A DNA stretch of 64,000 nt, from assembly GCA_916610825.1 (NCBI GenBank), contig OU744448.1, positions 24,218,761 to 24,282,760 of the forward strand, given 5' to 3'. Under the pieces are notes generated by a model, which saw nothing but the letters and a program-made list of their open reading frames with translations, had not been told where the DNA came from and made no database searches. The stretch comes from Haliclystus octoradiatus (lineage: Eukaryota > Cnidaria > Staurozoa > Stauromedusae > Haliclystidae). The position numbers and the translations under genes were made by a program. Positions 11,115 through 22,704 of the stretch are shown here, in pieces (the first letter of the stretch is position 1; every line of letters begins with the position of its first letter).

Positions 11115-12350
11115 AAAAAGTGAAAAACCAGCTTTTTCAAAATCTGAGAAGATGTGAAATCAAACATAGGACAGCGTAGATGGCTGTTACTAAATATAGA
11201 CTTGATATTTTTTCATCTAGTTTTTTTTAATTATTTCAATAAGTGTCTGAGTATGACATACTAAGAAATGAAGTGAATTGTATTGCTCGTTTTAGTGTGA
11301 GAAATATTTAAAGTCGAGAAAGTGAAAAACCTGCTTTTTCGAAATCTGAAAGACGTGAAATCACACTTCGGTTCAACCTAGATGGCTGTTACTAAATATA
11401 GACTTGATATTTTTTCATCTAGTTTTTTTCAATCGCTTTGATACATGTCGGAGTATGACATACTAAGAAATGAAGTGAATCGTAGTGCTCGTTTCAGTGT
11501 GAGAAATATTTAAATTCGAGAAAGTGAAAAACCAGCTTTTTCGAAATCTGAAAAGACGTGAAATCACACTTCGGCCAACCTAGATGGCTGTTACTAAATA
11601 TAAGCTTAATATTTTTTCATGTAGTTTTCTAAATTATTTCGATACATGTCTGAGTATGACATACTAAGAAATGAAGTGAATTGTATTGCTCGTTTTAATG
11701 CGAGAAATATTTAAAGTCGAGAAAGTGAAAAACCTGCTTTTTCGAAATCTGAAAAGACGTGAAATCACACTTCGGTTCAACCTAGATGGCTGTTACTAAA
11801 TATAGACTTGATATTTTTTCATCTAGTTTTTTTTAATTATTTCAATAAATGTCTGAGTAGGACATACTAAGAAATGAAGTGAATTGTATTGCTCGTTTTA
11901 GTGTGAGAAATATTTAAAGTCGAGAAAGTGAAAAACCTGCTTTTTCGAAATCTGAAAAGACTTGAAATCACACTTCGGTTCAACCTAGATGGCTGTTACT
12001 AAATATAGACTTGATATTTTTTCATCTAGTTTTCTAAATTATTTCGATACATGTCTGAGTATGACATACTAAGAAATGAAGTGAATTGTATTGCTCGTTT
12101 TAGTGTGAGAAATATTTAAAGTCGAGAAAGTGAAAAACCGGCTTTTTCGAAATCTGAAAGACGTGAAATCACACTTCGGCCAACCTAAACAGCTGTTTCC
12201 AAATATAAACTTGATATTTTTTCATCTAGATTTTTTCAATCGCTTTGATACATGTCGGAGTATGACATACTAAGAAATGAAGTGAATCGTATTGCTCGTA
12301 TTGCTATTGTTTTAGTGTGAGAGATATTTAAAGTCGAGAAAGTGAAAAAC
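11115..12350 (+). repeat. 202-bp satellite array, about six units
   Basis: GAGAAAGTGAAAAAC recurs at 11316, 11518, 11720, 11922, 12124 and 12336, i.e. at exactly 202 bp four times and then 212 bp. Each unit also contains a GACATACTAAGAAATG block and an ATCACACTTCGG block. The array lies only in the right half of the 8716-12970 element, while the left half has more diverged single copies. Confidence 0.9.
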
Positions 12351-12904
12351 AATCGATGCCATCGATAATGGTGCTGCTAATAACCGCCTTTTCCAGCTTT
12401 CATTCTAGCATTTATTCCATATTATATTCAATAATTAATCATCCTTCATCTAGAGGAAAAAAGGGTGCTCTGCTATTTTTCTGTGAAAGAAGTATACTTT
12501 TCAGAATTAAAAATCAAGGTTTGCAACAGATAACCAGTAGTTTCAATAAAATATCTCCTAACGCTGTCAATAGTCCAGGATATTCTCGAAAAATACAGAA
12601 TTTTGACAAGTGAATCATAGACACGACCGCCTTCTTTTGCTTTCAATTTGCAAGAAGGAAGGTTGTGATTTGTCGTGATTGTTCGGCTTGTTTGTTTTAC
12701 AGCTTATCACGGATCACGGCGTTGCATCGAGGTGAATACCACAAAACACGTCGTAGATGAACAATATTTTACATTTTTCTGTTTGCCAATTTTGCTAGTT
12801 AAAACAAGATAATAATGAAATAAGTTGGCAATTTACAAATATTGTGTTTGATTTAACAATAATATGTAATATTTTATTGATATCTTTAATAAATAAGAAT
12901 CTCA

Positions 12905-12954
12905 TTTCGTTTCGTTTCGTTTCGTTTCGTTTCGTTTCGTTTCGTTTCGTTTCG
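12905..12954 (-). repeat. CGAAA pentamer array, right arm (inverted)
   Basis: Ten tandem TTTCG units on the plus strand, the mirror of the array at 8732-8774. Confidence 0.9.
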
Positions 12955-13839
12955 CAAACCTTAGTAAGCCGTGTGAAAAGCAATCGTATGCGAATAGACT
13001 CTGTCTATATTGATTTTAGCAAAGCGTTTGATACAGTGTCACACCAAAAACTTCTTGCCAAACTGAAAGCCTATGGCATCAAATTTGAATAATTGGCATG
13101 GGTTGAATCGTTTCTATCTGACCGATCACAGCAAGTTTCAATTGGCATTGCTCTATCGTCGTCTTTCCCAGTTACAAGTGGAGTTCCTCAAGGATCTGTG
13201 ATAGGACATTTTGCTTTTCCTAGCATTTATCAATGACATAACAGATTGTTTAGAACCAGACTGTAACGTAAAGTTATTTGCCGATTATACCAAGTTTTAT
13301 TCAGCTAGAAACAGTCAACACGCACCAGCATTGCAACAAACATTAACTTATTTTACAGCATGGGCTGATAACTGGCAACTTCGTGTGGCATATGAAAAAT
13401 GCAGAACATTATCTACTGGCAACATCAATGGAATTCCATCTACACCTTATGATTTGTCAACAAACGTTTTACCACAAACTGACTTTGTTCGAGATATCGG
13501 CAGTGATGTGAGAATTACTTTTAAAAAGTAATAAATTACATTACAAATTACTTTTCCTCAAAAGTAACTAATTACATTACTAATTACTTCAGCCTAAAAA
13601 GTAATTGATTACAATTACTAATTACTTTACCAAAAAAAGTAATTAATTACTAATTACTTCATGATTACTTCAACTTGTGAAACAAAAGATATTGCCTCCC
13701 TTTTGATAAAGACATGTCTCGTTTTGACAATCATGGCGGCCATCTTGTTTTTTTACGAAGGGGAACGATCGATTTGATAATATTAATTTAATACTGGTGA
13801 CTTCTATGGCGTCATATTTCCGCCAAAATTCAACGTTCG

Positions 13840-14055
13840 TCATTTTATGCTTCGTTTCTCATTTTATGCTTTGATTTTTATTCCTTCTTTCTCATTTTAT
13901 TCCTTGTTTCTCATTTTATGCATCGTTTCTCATTTTATGCTTCGTTTTGTTTTTGTTATCCTGTTTCATTTTATGCTTCGTCTCTTATTTTTTGCTTCAT
14001 TTCTGATTTTATGCTTCGTTTTGTTTTTGACATCCTGTTTCATTTTATGCTTCGA
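13840..14055 (+). repeat. 18-bp tandem repeat array, left arm of the hAT-like element
   Basis: About ten imperfect copies of TTTCTCATTTTATGCTTC. The inverted array is at about 15155-15390. Confidence 0.85.
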
Positions 14056-15154
14056 ATCTGATTCTTCGTCAAGCTTGAATGGTTTCCCCTTCGTGCCCCC
14101 AGCATGCTGCTCCCTTTTCTGTGCACAAAAGACTAGTGATGTAACAGGAAATGGCTGTCGGAAATGAGGGTCGGGTGGGATGAGACAGAAACAATTCAGA
14201 AAGGCCCACAATGATTCGAATCACTTCATTATTGACTCATTAGCGATGGAGGTTGGAAGTTTTATTTTACTTTTGCCATGAATATTCAAAATGCAAAAGA
14301 AACATCAAGGCGTGTGGCTGAGCAGCTACTAACCACTTCAAATCAAGCTGAGCTCATTCTATATTCAAAGCAACAATTATGTATGTGTTATGTGTATATA
14401 ATCGGCGTATATAATGTAATGTCTAAAACTCAGCAAAATCGAATTGGTGGTTTCCTCTCATTTGAAAAATATGCTGTGCCCATTTTTATACTTAAGATTG
14501 TCACTTTGTTATTCGTAGAGTTGGTTTCAGTATTTATTAAATAATTTGCAGTTTATCGTGATTATGTTATAAGACTATGTTTAAATATTTGATTGTTGGT
14601 GGATAGTGTTACACATGCCTTTGTCTACATCCTATACATTTACATTTTAATGAAGTGAGTTTCCAATTATTTATTTTAATTATTTTATGATATTGGTATA
14701 CATAGTAGATGGTGGTGGTCGCGTGGATATTTTAAAATATTTTGAGCAGTTTTATAGTTGATTTTCGGCAATGATGCTTAGCTAGACGGCAACCGCAGCA
14801 GGGAATTTGGTGCGCAATACGGCCGACGCTTTCCGTCCATTTGACATTGTTTTTCCAGAAATAATATATACCTATACAACAGAAAATTCAAATCCTAAAT
14901 TTTCCCTGTAAATAGTAAAAAGTATAGGATAATAGGATACATTCTTATTAGTATTTATTTTACCAAATAAATAAAACCATAACATATGAGTGATTCTAAT
15001 TGTATTTGTAAGCGTTCAGTTATAGCCTCATTCCATCCCGGCCTTCAGGTTTTACAACCATTTCCTGTTACCGTCACTAGTCTGCTGTGCACAGGAAAGG
15101 GAGCAGCATGCTGGGGGAACGGAGGGGGAAACCACTCAAGCTTGACGAAGAATT

Positions 15155-15390
15155 AGAAACGAAGCATACAATGAAACAGGATGTCAAAAACAAAACGAAG
15201 CATATAATCAGAAACGAAGCATAAAATGAAACAGGATGACAAAAACGAAACGAAGCATAAAATGAGAAACGGAGCAAAAAATGAGGAACGATGCATAAAA
15301 TGAGAAACAAGGAATAAAAATCAAAGAATATAATGAGAAACGAAGTATAAAATGAGAAACGTAGCATAAAATGAGGAACGTTGAATTTTG
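15155..15390 (-). repeat. 18-bp tandem repeat array, right arm (inverted)
   Basis: Mirror of the array at 13840-14055; the plus strand reads GAAGCATAAAATGAGAAA repeatedly. Confidence 0.85.
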
Positions 15391-16713
15391 GCGGAAAAAT
15401 GACGCCATAGACTTCAGCAGAACACAAATTGACGTTGAAAACTTTTTAATAAAGTTGACAAATAAATGGTTTCATTTGATTTATCAAAATGGTTTATTTT
15501 TGTCTTATCAATCTATTCATATAGCCATAAATTTTACATCATCTTTTCAATATTCGAAACTCACTCAAATAAAAAGTGAAAAACTATGGAATCTATTCAT
15601 CAACAGAACAATGTCAGAACAGAGAAGAATAGGTTATGGGATAGGGTTTATTGGTAATATATCACACAATTCACCTGGTTTGAATAGCTCTCGTGAAAGC
15701 TGCAAATAATGTGAGATTACATCGCAGACAGAACAATAAAAAGCGGAACTTAGTGACAGCAGCGCCTTTGAAAATTATCACAAGACAACAAGGCAAATAT
15801 TTTTTAATCATAAAAGTAATTTGAAAAGTAACGTCAATTACTTTCTCTCAAATAATACTCGTTACTTCAAAAAGTAATCAATTAGATTACTTATTACTTT
15901 TCTCAAAAAAGTAACTAATTACTCCTAAAATTACTCCAAAAGTAACGAGTAACGAGTAACGCGTTACTTTAGTAACGAGTATTTACAACACTGGATATCG
16001 GTATTATTGTACCATCCAATTTTAAAGGTTCGAAACATTGTGCAAAGATCCCGGCAAAGATAATAGCACAAGCTGAAAATCGATCTTGAAATGTTTCTCC
16101 TCAAGCAATGCTATCCTACTTGTCAAAGCCTTCGTTACGTATATTCGTCCAATTCTTGAATCTGCACTCAAGTATGGAGTCCGTATTTAGACATCAGATT
16201 AGTAGAAAAAGTGCACAGACGCTTCACTATAAAGCCATATGCGGTCGCTGCAACATTAGTTATAACAATTACAATGACAGATTTTTGAAGCTATCATTAG
16301 AATCTTTAGAACTTCGTAGAGTCAAATTCGACTTATACATGGTGATGGTGTATAAAATCATATATAATTTATTGAATCTTCCCATGGACTCTCTTTTTTC
16401 ATTTTTACCCTCAAATTATACAACAAGAGGACATTCACTAAGAATAACAACAACATCTTAATAGAAATAACCAAACACTTAATTTTTTTGCAGTAGAGTA
16501 ATTACTTGGTGGCATTCACTTGATGAAAGTGTTGTTCTATCACCATCATTTCATGCTTTTAAACAGCGTCTAGACGCGATTCTTTAAATAGAAGCGATTC
16601 TTTAAATTGTAAATGGGCTAAATGTCAGTGTCTTTATTATTTGATTGATAAACACCTTTGTATGCCTGCAAATATATATTTTGCAAATGATTAAATAATT
16701 AATAATAAAGTAA

Positions 16714-16890
<177 letters not shown>

Positions 16891-16991
16891 TATCGTTTTA
16901 TTTGGTTTATTAAAATGTTTTAATTCTGCTGCGACATCAGCTTAAGAAGAGACAATTTCGCACGTCATTTACAACTCACACCTGTATTATA

Positions 16992-17255
16992 GCCTGGTTT
17001 CCATATAGCAAATTTGCCTCCGTCGTTGCCGGCGACATTTGCCTGGGTCAAAGCCGTAGACATTTAATGATCTTTTTTTTTTCTATTGTTTCGACCGGAT
17101 ATCATTGGTTTTGCCTGCTTCATTTCAAAGTTGAACTCACTCCAACTTTGAAATCAGTCAGGCAAGACAAGTGATATCCGGTCGAAACAATGGAAAAAAG
17201 ATCATTAAATGTCTACGGCTGTGACCCAGGCAAATTTGCTATATGGAAACCAGGC
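16992..17255. mobile_element. 264-bp palindromic MITE
   Basis: Begins GCCTGGTTTCCATATAGCAA and ends with its exact reverse complement. Inner parts also pair (GTAGACATTTAATGATC, GTTTCGACCGGATATCA). No coding capacity; the target duplication is not clear. Confidence 0.8.
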
Positions 17256-17272
17256 TTAAAAGTAGTGAAAAT

Positions 17273-17698
17273 CAGCAAGGGGGACAAACCGTGATTGGTT
17301 AAAAAAGTAAACTTGCGTCCTGTAAATACAGCTTCGAAGTAGCTTTGATTTGACATTCTAGCCAATAGAGTGTCAGAAAGAAGTCAACAGTTTACTTTTT
17401 CGCGCCATTTTGACGATATTTTGTTAAAATTTACTAGCCTACAAACCTTGATCGCCTATAAATGGTTTCCAAACGGATTGTAAAAATTTCTTCACTTTTG
17501 AGTTGCTTTATACTTGTTCTTGGTCTGTTTATAACATTAGCATGATCGGACGATAGCATGTTGAGATATTTTAAGTTTTCTCAAAACTTACATTCACGAC
17601 GCTTCGAAGGAATTTTTTGAAATTCTTTCCAACTTCAATCTGCAAATAATCTGGCGATCGCTGATGAAACAAGCTTGAATATTGATTAAAATATAGCA
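17273..17698 (+). repeat. left TIR, 426 bp
   Basis: Inverted match to 21937-22362 with few differences by eye (for example TTTGATTTG versus TTCGATTTG). Contains ATTTTGACGATATTTTG and CTGGCGATCGCTGATG in both copies. Confidence 0.9.
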
Positions 17699-17921
17699 AT
17701 ATATGTATTAGAAAACTGCATGTATATATAAATCAAACATCATTTTTATTCTTAGTTCATATTTTGTTCGTTTGATTATCTTAATCTTGCTGTTACCCTG
17801 TTGTACGCCACGCTGGAATCCGCGCGAATTTCAAACGATGGTTATGAAACATTTTAAATAAACAACTTGAAAGTCAGCAAAATCAGCTGTTTTTAAATCC
17901 CAAAATTTACTACCAAAATGA

Positions 17922-18173
17922 GTAAATGTGTTAGGGGTTAAGAGAAAATCCTGTTCAAACAAACACCATGAAGCATGGAATTCCACATCACAATACTTGA
18001 TTGACCTTGGCACAAGACTTGGTCGCTCAAATATTTTTTCTAAGGCATTTTTTTATAAAAACTTTGGTAAACACGTTTTTTTATGTTCACATTGTATTTT
18101 TAATTCTTTAAGTAAAAGGGAATACACAGCAAGGCTGCCTTCTAATTTTGAACAACATTATTCATTCTCCAAG
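17922..18173 (+). pseudogene. transposon gene, N-terminal exon with Cys/His residues
   Basis: An open stretch ends at a GTAAGA donor at phase 0. It contains CSNKHHEAWN and LCSHCIFNSL, suggesting a small zinc-binding N-terminal domain (THAP-like spacing is possible but not demonstrable). An ATG at 17918 lies in a different frame just upstream, so the true start may be lost by a small indel. The exon joins in phase to 18584. Confidence 0.5.
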
Positions 18174-18583
18174 GTAAGAATTAAAGAAACGATACATATA
18201 CATTGAACATTTCTTACTCCTGAAATTTGTGATAAATGACAGCTGATTTGACAGTTCAATGAGATAATTATCGCTGTCATTTATCTCAAATGTTTTAGAA
18301 ACAAGAATTACATAATTGAAAATAAATAAAAAGATAGTTATACAACTGCGGTATATCCTGTATATAATAGCATTAAAAAATATTAGTCAACAAAGCACCA
18401 CATTACCTAATAATTTAATATGTATGTGTATATATTTATGACTTTTACAAATTATTCCAAGATACAATTTGTCCACAACATCCTTGAAGCAGCAAATTCA
18501 AGCTTTGTAATTTTTGTTTTTATTGCAATTTTCCTTAAATAATAATACTATTATTACAAATAACTATTCTTTCTTCGTTTTAG

Positions 18584-20633
18584 TTCCAAGCAATCCGTTC
18601 CGAATTGGACGTAGGCGACAGTTCGCAATCTGAGTATTCTCAAGAAATAGTGCAGACGTGCAGTACCAGCAATGATTCAAATGACATGTATAATGATAAC
18701 AATGATATAGTAGAGTCATCAGTAATACTGGACACTAAAACGACAAAACATTTAGTTATTGAATCTGAGTTATATGTTCAAATCAAGAAGTTAAGAATCA
18801 ATATTAGAAAGCATTATGGAGATTCAGTACCACCATGTGGTACAGATGACTTCAAGCATTTATGTACTCAGGCTGGCTCAGCAACATTATTTTCCACTCT
18901 TCTTGAATCTATGACTACCACACTCGATGGACCCATAAAAGTAAAATCTAATGAAAAGAAAGTTATATCTATTATTTTTACCCTAATGTTTGGCCAGTCT
19001 CGAAAAGACAACTGGTTTCAAGCAACGGTCGGACAATTAATTGGGGCGAAAGGAGTAGGGGAATCCGGAATGTCACTTTTAAATGGATGTGGTGTCTCTG
19101 TTTCATCCAAAACAAATACTAGAAACAATAAAAAACTTGCACAGACTCATTTTGAGAAAGTAAAGTTATTTATTGATAATGCAACCAGAAAAGAAGAACT
19201 ACTTGTGTTGATGATCGATGATTACAGTAATATACACACAAACAGACGCCCAAGGGATCAAAAAACATCAGAAGCACGCAGTATGGCGACTATTTTGTTA
19301 AAACGATTCCCAACAGTCAATGCAATTCGAGCTGGCACAACAAATATTGCGCAATCCCCAAATAAAGTAGACCCAAGTTTAATAATTGAGTATTTACACT
19401 TACATGAGGCCAACATGTTCAAATCTTTTTCAAGTTCAATGCCCCAGTGGCTTACATCTATATTTTTTGATCCTGAAAAAGAAAGGTCAAGGCTACAAAG
19501 TCACAACTACCAGGCTTACAATCAAGTCAGAGAAATGAGGTCTATGGAGCATTGCTGCCTGATTGATGAAATTGAGCTCAAGTTAAAATCCTACGAAAAT
19601 TTTTCTACAGCTGTAAGTCATGCTATTATCAATGGAATGGATAAATATTTACAAACTTTTATATGTCCATTACCTGGCGATTGGCCGGCACAATTTTATA
19701 TAAGACAGCTACAATATTCAGCATCTCCTGAAAGTTCAGATTCAAAATATTTCAAAAACATTATCCCCTTTATTGGTCCCCTACATGTGCAGCTCAATGC
19801 CAGAGAATGTGTGTGTCTCTTGAACATTGAATTGTTCAAACTGCATACACAGCAATTTTTGGTAAATTCAAGCTTTTTGCGAAGAAACAAAAACCATGGA
19901 GGATTTCCTTTTGGAAGAAGTTTTATATGGAGGTTGGACGATCATTAGAAATCAGATCTTGATGCAGTTTGAGGGGTGCAAAAACATTGAATTTTTATAT
20001 TTTGTCAATTTATTCGATAACTATCTTCCTCTGGTTTTGTCAATTTATTCTGTTACATTTAAACAAGACAATGCAGTGGAATATAATTACTCAATGCTAA
20101 GAATGTGGGTAATGTTCTTTTGTTTTAAAAGACATCACTACCAACAACAAAGCACCACTGATATGGCTCTCAAACATTTTTTATTGGAAAAAAATTGAGC
20201 ATCCACTTTTTTACCTTTTTATAAATAATTTGAATACCCTAGATGAATATCCTGTTGAAAATTTTCATTCAACTTTGAGATCGATTTCAGCCCCACAAGA
20301 TGACGCTGACAAAATAGCAATAAAAGCAAGATCATGGGAGTCCTCAAAGGTAAACCGCTCTGATCTAAAAGACAACTTTGTCACATCCAAGAGTCATACA
20401 TTTGGTAGGTCAGAGTTGGAATTCTTGAAACTTGAGGCAGCCAAATTTTTGATGTCTGTTCTTAGTCAAATTAGTAAAAACAAAAACTCTGCTCAACAAG
20501 TCCAGCGTCCCCCACGGAAAAAGAAAACATGTACTTATTGGAAATTACCCAACATTTTTGGAGAAAAAATTGTGACTTCAGAAATATTACCTCTTGGGTT
20601 TCAATTTGAAAATGATGAACCAAACCCTTTACG
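18584..20633 (+). pseudogene. transposon gene, candidate transposase core (frameshifted)
   Basis: Starts after a TTTTAG acceptor; open to about 19870 and then continues in other frames, with at least three indels: two near 19870-19915 and one in an A-run near 20195. Recognisable blocks in order: VLMIDDYSNIHTNRRPRD (about 19206-19260), IPFIGPLHVQLNARE (about 19764-19808), VLYGGWTIIRNQIL (about 19920-19960), FDNYLPLVLSIYSV (about 20010-20052), DEYPVENFHSTLRS (about 20242-20283). The acidic residues in the first and last blocks could be catalytic, as in DDE enzymes; this is inference. A donor CG|GTGAGC ends the exon at 20633. Confidence 0.65.
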
Positions 20634-21162
20634 GTGAGCATATTCAGTGTAATAGTGTTGGTATCTAGTCGTAGAATAGTTGTTGGTTTATTTATTACTA
20701 ACATTTATTTTGACTATTTCAAATTTTATTAAAACAATTTTAATTCTATTATAATGAAATTGATTTGATCAATCTGATTGGTTTAGAGTTATATCGACAA
20801 AACATCATTACCAAACTAGGTTCGAAAACAGAATCCAACTTCATTATGTTGATCAGCGATAAGAACAAGAAATAATATTGCATATATAGATGTAAATTTG
20901 GCGCACTCGAGTAACTTCAGGAGAAAGCTGAAAGGCAAAGTCACTTGCTGCGGCAGCTCATGGTTTTTAGATGCCTTCGTTTTCTCCTTGCGTGCCCTCT
21001 TGCACACCAAATACCAATTGCTTATTGCCACATGAATTTTCGGGAGGAAATGTGCCGTTTTAAACGATAATTAAAATGGAAAAACATATTACCAACATTT
21101 CCCAGGAAAATCAATCAACAATCTATGCAACACACATTCTCAAGCATATTTTTATCTTACAG

Positions 21163-21515
21163 TCGTTGTGACTTACAGCAATGTGAAAAAGAAGAGGTGG
21201 ATTTTGAAATTCTGCATGGTTGTGGCCATTCATATCATTTATCATGCCAAAATGAAAGCAGATCATGCCCAATTTGTATGCCTAAAATTGAAGAAAATAT
21301 AAGAACATTGTCAAACATTGCGGCAGAATCCATAACCAATATTACCAACAAAAAAAATTGATCACTGTGAAGATAATGAAGATGAAAATAGTACAGATGA
21401 TCACGATGATGATCCATTAAACATAGGCCTAATTAATGTATCAAGTAATCTAGACAGAGAGCTCCTTGATCTCCAGAGGGAGCTATTTTCATGGGGATTT
21501 ATCGAAGGATTGTGA
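21163..21515 (+). pseudogene. transposon gene, C-terminal RING-type zinc-finger exon
   Basis: Joined in phase to the exon ending at 20633. It encodes CDLQQCEKEEVDFEILHGCG, then HSYHLSCQNESRSCPICMPK: a C..C, C.H..C, C..C arrangement like a RING-H2 finger. An A-run indel near 21353 shifts the frame; an acidic tail ending LFSWGFIEGL stops at 21515. RING fingers usually recruit E2 ubiquitin-conjugating enzymes, or serve as zinc-folded binding modules in transposon proteins. Which applies here is unknown. Confidence 0.6.
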
Positions 21516-21736
21516 TGTTGCTAAATAAATATTCTTTATCTCAGTGTATAGCTATAGCCTGCTTCGATTATAACCTATAGTGGTGTAATAGAAGCATATT
21601 TGATGATAGCTTGATAGCCTAGTTTATAGAGATATATGTATAACGCTATAGGCCTAGACATTTAACATTATCAGTAATATTGTAAAATCAAGTTATTAAT
21701 CAAGTATTTTATTTCTCGAAAATACATTCGTAGATA

Positions 21737-21874
21737 CAGAAAACAGCATATCAAATATGCAGATGATACTAGACGAGATAGTTTTGCGATTGGAATTGCC
21801 CACCATGCACGTTATAGAAAGATATCGTCATGCTCTTAATGGAGTTAATGAGGCATCATCAAATGTAGGATAAA
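21737..21874 (+). CDS. possible extra or alternative last exon in the transposon
   Basis: After a TACAG acceptor, about 43 codons are open to a TAA (ILDEIVLRLELPTMHVIERY and on). Amino-acid content looks coding and helical, but no family is recognised. Confidence 0.3.
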
Positions 21875-21936
21875 AACAAAATTAATTGAATTTCTAAACA
21901 CAAAATATTGATACAGTCTAAAATAATTTACTTACA

Positions 21937-22362
21937 TGCTATATTTTAACCAATATTCAAGCTTGTTTCATCAGCGATCGCCAGATTATTTGCAGATTGA
22001 AGTTGGAAAGAATTTCAAAAAATTCCTTCGAAGCGTCGTGAATGTAAGTTTTGAGAAAACTTAAAATATCTCAACATGCTATCGTCCGATCATGCTAATG
22101 TTATAAACAGACCAAGAACAAGTATAAAGCAACTCAAAAGTGAAGAAATTTTTACAATCCGTTTGGAAACCATTTATAGGCGATCAAGGTTTGTAGGCTA
22201 GTAAATTTTAACAAAATATCGTCAAAATGGCGCGAAAAAGTAAACTGTTGACTTCTTTCTGACACTCTATTGGCTAGAATGTCAAATCGAAGCTACTTCG
22301 AAGCTGTATTTACAGGACGCAAGTTTACTTTTTTAACCAATCACGGTTTGTCCCCCTTGCTG
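21937..22362 (-). repeat. right TIR, 426 bp
   Basis: Inverted copy of 17273-17698. Confidence 0.9.
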
Positions 22363-22387
22363 TGAAAATCACGTCTACCATTCTGCC

Positions 22388-22704
22388 TTGGTATGGTCTA
22401 GTGGTGGAGCGTGTGCATAACGCGCGCGGGGTCTGGGGTTCAACCCCACCGGTCATGCCATTTTTGTATCTTTTTGCCTGGACCCGAGCACGTTTTTAAC
22501 AGTGCGCATGTGCAGGAGAATGTTGTGTGTTTTTTCAGCCATATTGTATTGTATTTTTTCGCGCGTTTCACTTGAAATGATTGAGAACCTGTTTCCGAAA
22601 GAACAAAGATGGCGTCCAAGAATCACGTGACTGGCATCTGTCCAATTGGAGACGATAGCAGCACGAAAGTGTGTCCCAACTCTTGTAAATAGATGGCTCT
22701 GCAC
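22388..22704 (+). mobile_element. SINE-like repeat with tRNA-like head
   Basis: 22390-22460 has a box A-like TGGTCTAGTGG and a box B-like GGTTCAACCCC, and GGTATGG can pair with TCATGCC as an acceptor stem. An anticodon-like arm (GCGTG, 7-nt loop, CGCGC) is also present, but position 33 is G, so it is not a good tRNA. The body (22449-22581) recurs inverted at 52280-52405, and TGTCCCAACTCTTGTAAATA recurs at 22675 and 52412. Confidence 0.5.

Larger units (their letters stand above)
8716..12970. mobile_element. 4.26-kb palindromic (foldback) non-autonomous DNA element, MULE-like
   Basis: GTGTGAAAA stands on both sides as a 9-bp direct duplication (8707-8715 and 12971-12979). The ends are inverted copies beginning GGCTTACTAAGGTTTGCG, followed on each side by a CGAAA pentamer array. 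The interior is inverted too: a block reading ACTTGTAGGTCTCTCAAA recurs near 9285, 9946 and 10139, and inverted near 10899 and 11090. No transposase is encoded. A 9-bp TSD and long imperfect TIRs suit Mutator-like elements; Merlin is an alternative. It appears to have landed beside or within the LINE copy that continues at 12980. Confidence 0.65.
13501..15993. mobile_element. 2.49-kb non-autonomous hAT-like foldback element
   Basis: The ends are CAGTGATGT and ACAACACTG (inverted: CAGTGTTGT), the hAT terminal pattern. An 8-bp duplication GATATCGG flanks it (13493-13500 and 15994-16001). Subterminal regions are rich in AAGTAATTAATTAC-type repeats (13510-13680, 15810-15960). Further in, two inverted arms (about 13795-14170 and 15050-15425) share a block with GACGCCATAG in one arm and CTATGGCGTC in the other, then an array of an 18-bp unit (TTTCTCATTTTATGCTTC). 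Spacer 14170-15050 has no recognisable gene. Open frames in the arms are only translations of the 18-bp repeat. Confidence 0.85.
12980..16590 (+). pseudogene. second CR1-like LINE copy, ORF2 fragment split by a hAT-like element
   Basis: From 12980 to 13500 the plus strand reads as reverse transcriptase (VYIDFSKAFDTVSH, then SGVPQGSVIG, NDITDCLEPDC, KLFADYTKFYSARN), with one stop near 13090 and a frameshift near 13205. The active-site FADD has become FADY. The frame stops at 13500 within DFVRDIG and resumes at 15994 with DIGIIVPSN, continuing to an ORF2-like C-terminus ending about 16587 (AFKQRLDAIL). It is close in sequence to the LINE at 4702-7512. The gap is exactly the element at 13501-15993. 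The 5' part is missing or was lost at the 8716-12970 insertion. Confidence 0.85.
17273..22362 (+). mobile_element. 5.1-kb DNA transposon, 426-bp TIRs, unassigned superfamily
   Basis: Two nearly identical 426-bp inverted repeats (17273-17698 and 21937-22362) begin CAGCAAGGGGGACAAACCG. TGAAAAT flanks both ends (17266-17272, 22363-22369), a 7-bp TSD; if the terminal G belongs to the target, it is 8 bp (GTGAAAAT). The interior holds one spliced gene on the plus strand, now frameshifted. The encoded protein is of a kind I recall from other invertebrate genomes but cannot assign to a named transposase superfamily. Long TIRs, TSD and a single internal gene make an autonomous-type transposon the natural reading. 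Confidence 0.8.

Noticed and set aside
11115..12350. CRISPR-like or rRNA-spacer array
   Set aside because: The whole 202-bp unit is repeated, with no unique spacers and no rRNA nearby; satellite is the simpler reading.
13847..14167. Hydrophobic membrane protein reading across the 18-bp repeats
   Set aside because: The frame is only the translation of TTTCTCATTTTATGCTTC repeats, and the mirrored array gives the same.
15077..15427. Minus-strand membrane protein in the right arm of the hAT-like element
   Set aside because: Same artefact of the inverted 18-bp array.
22390..22460. Functional tRNA gene
   Set aside because: T-arm pairing and loop sizes are poor and position 33 is G; it is continuous with a dispersed repeat body, so SINE-like.
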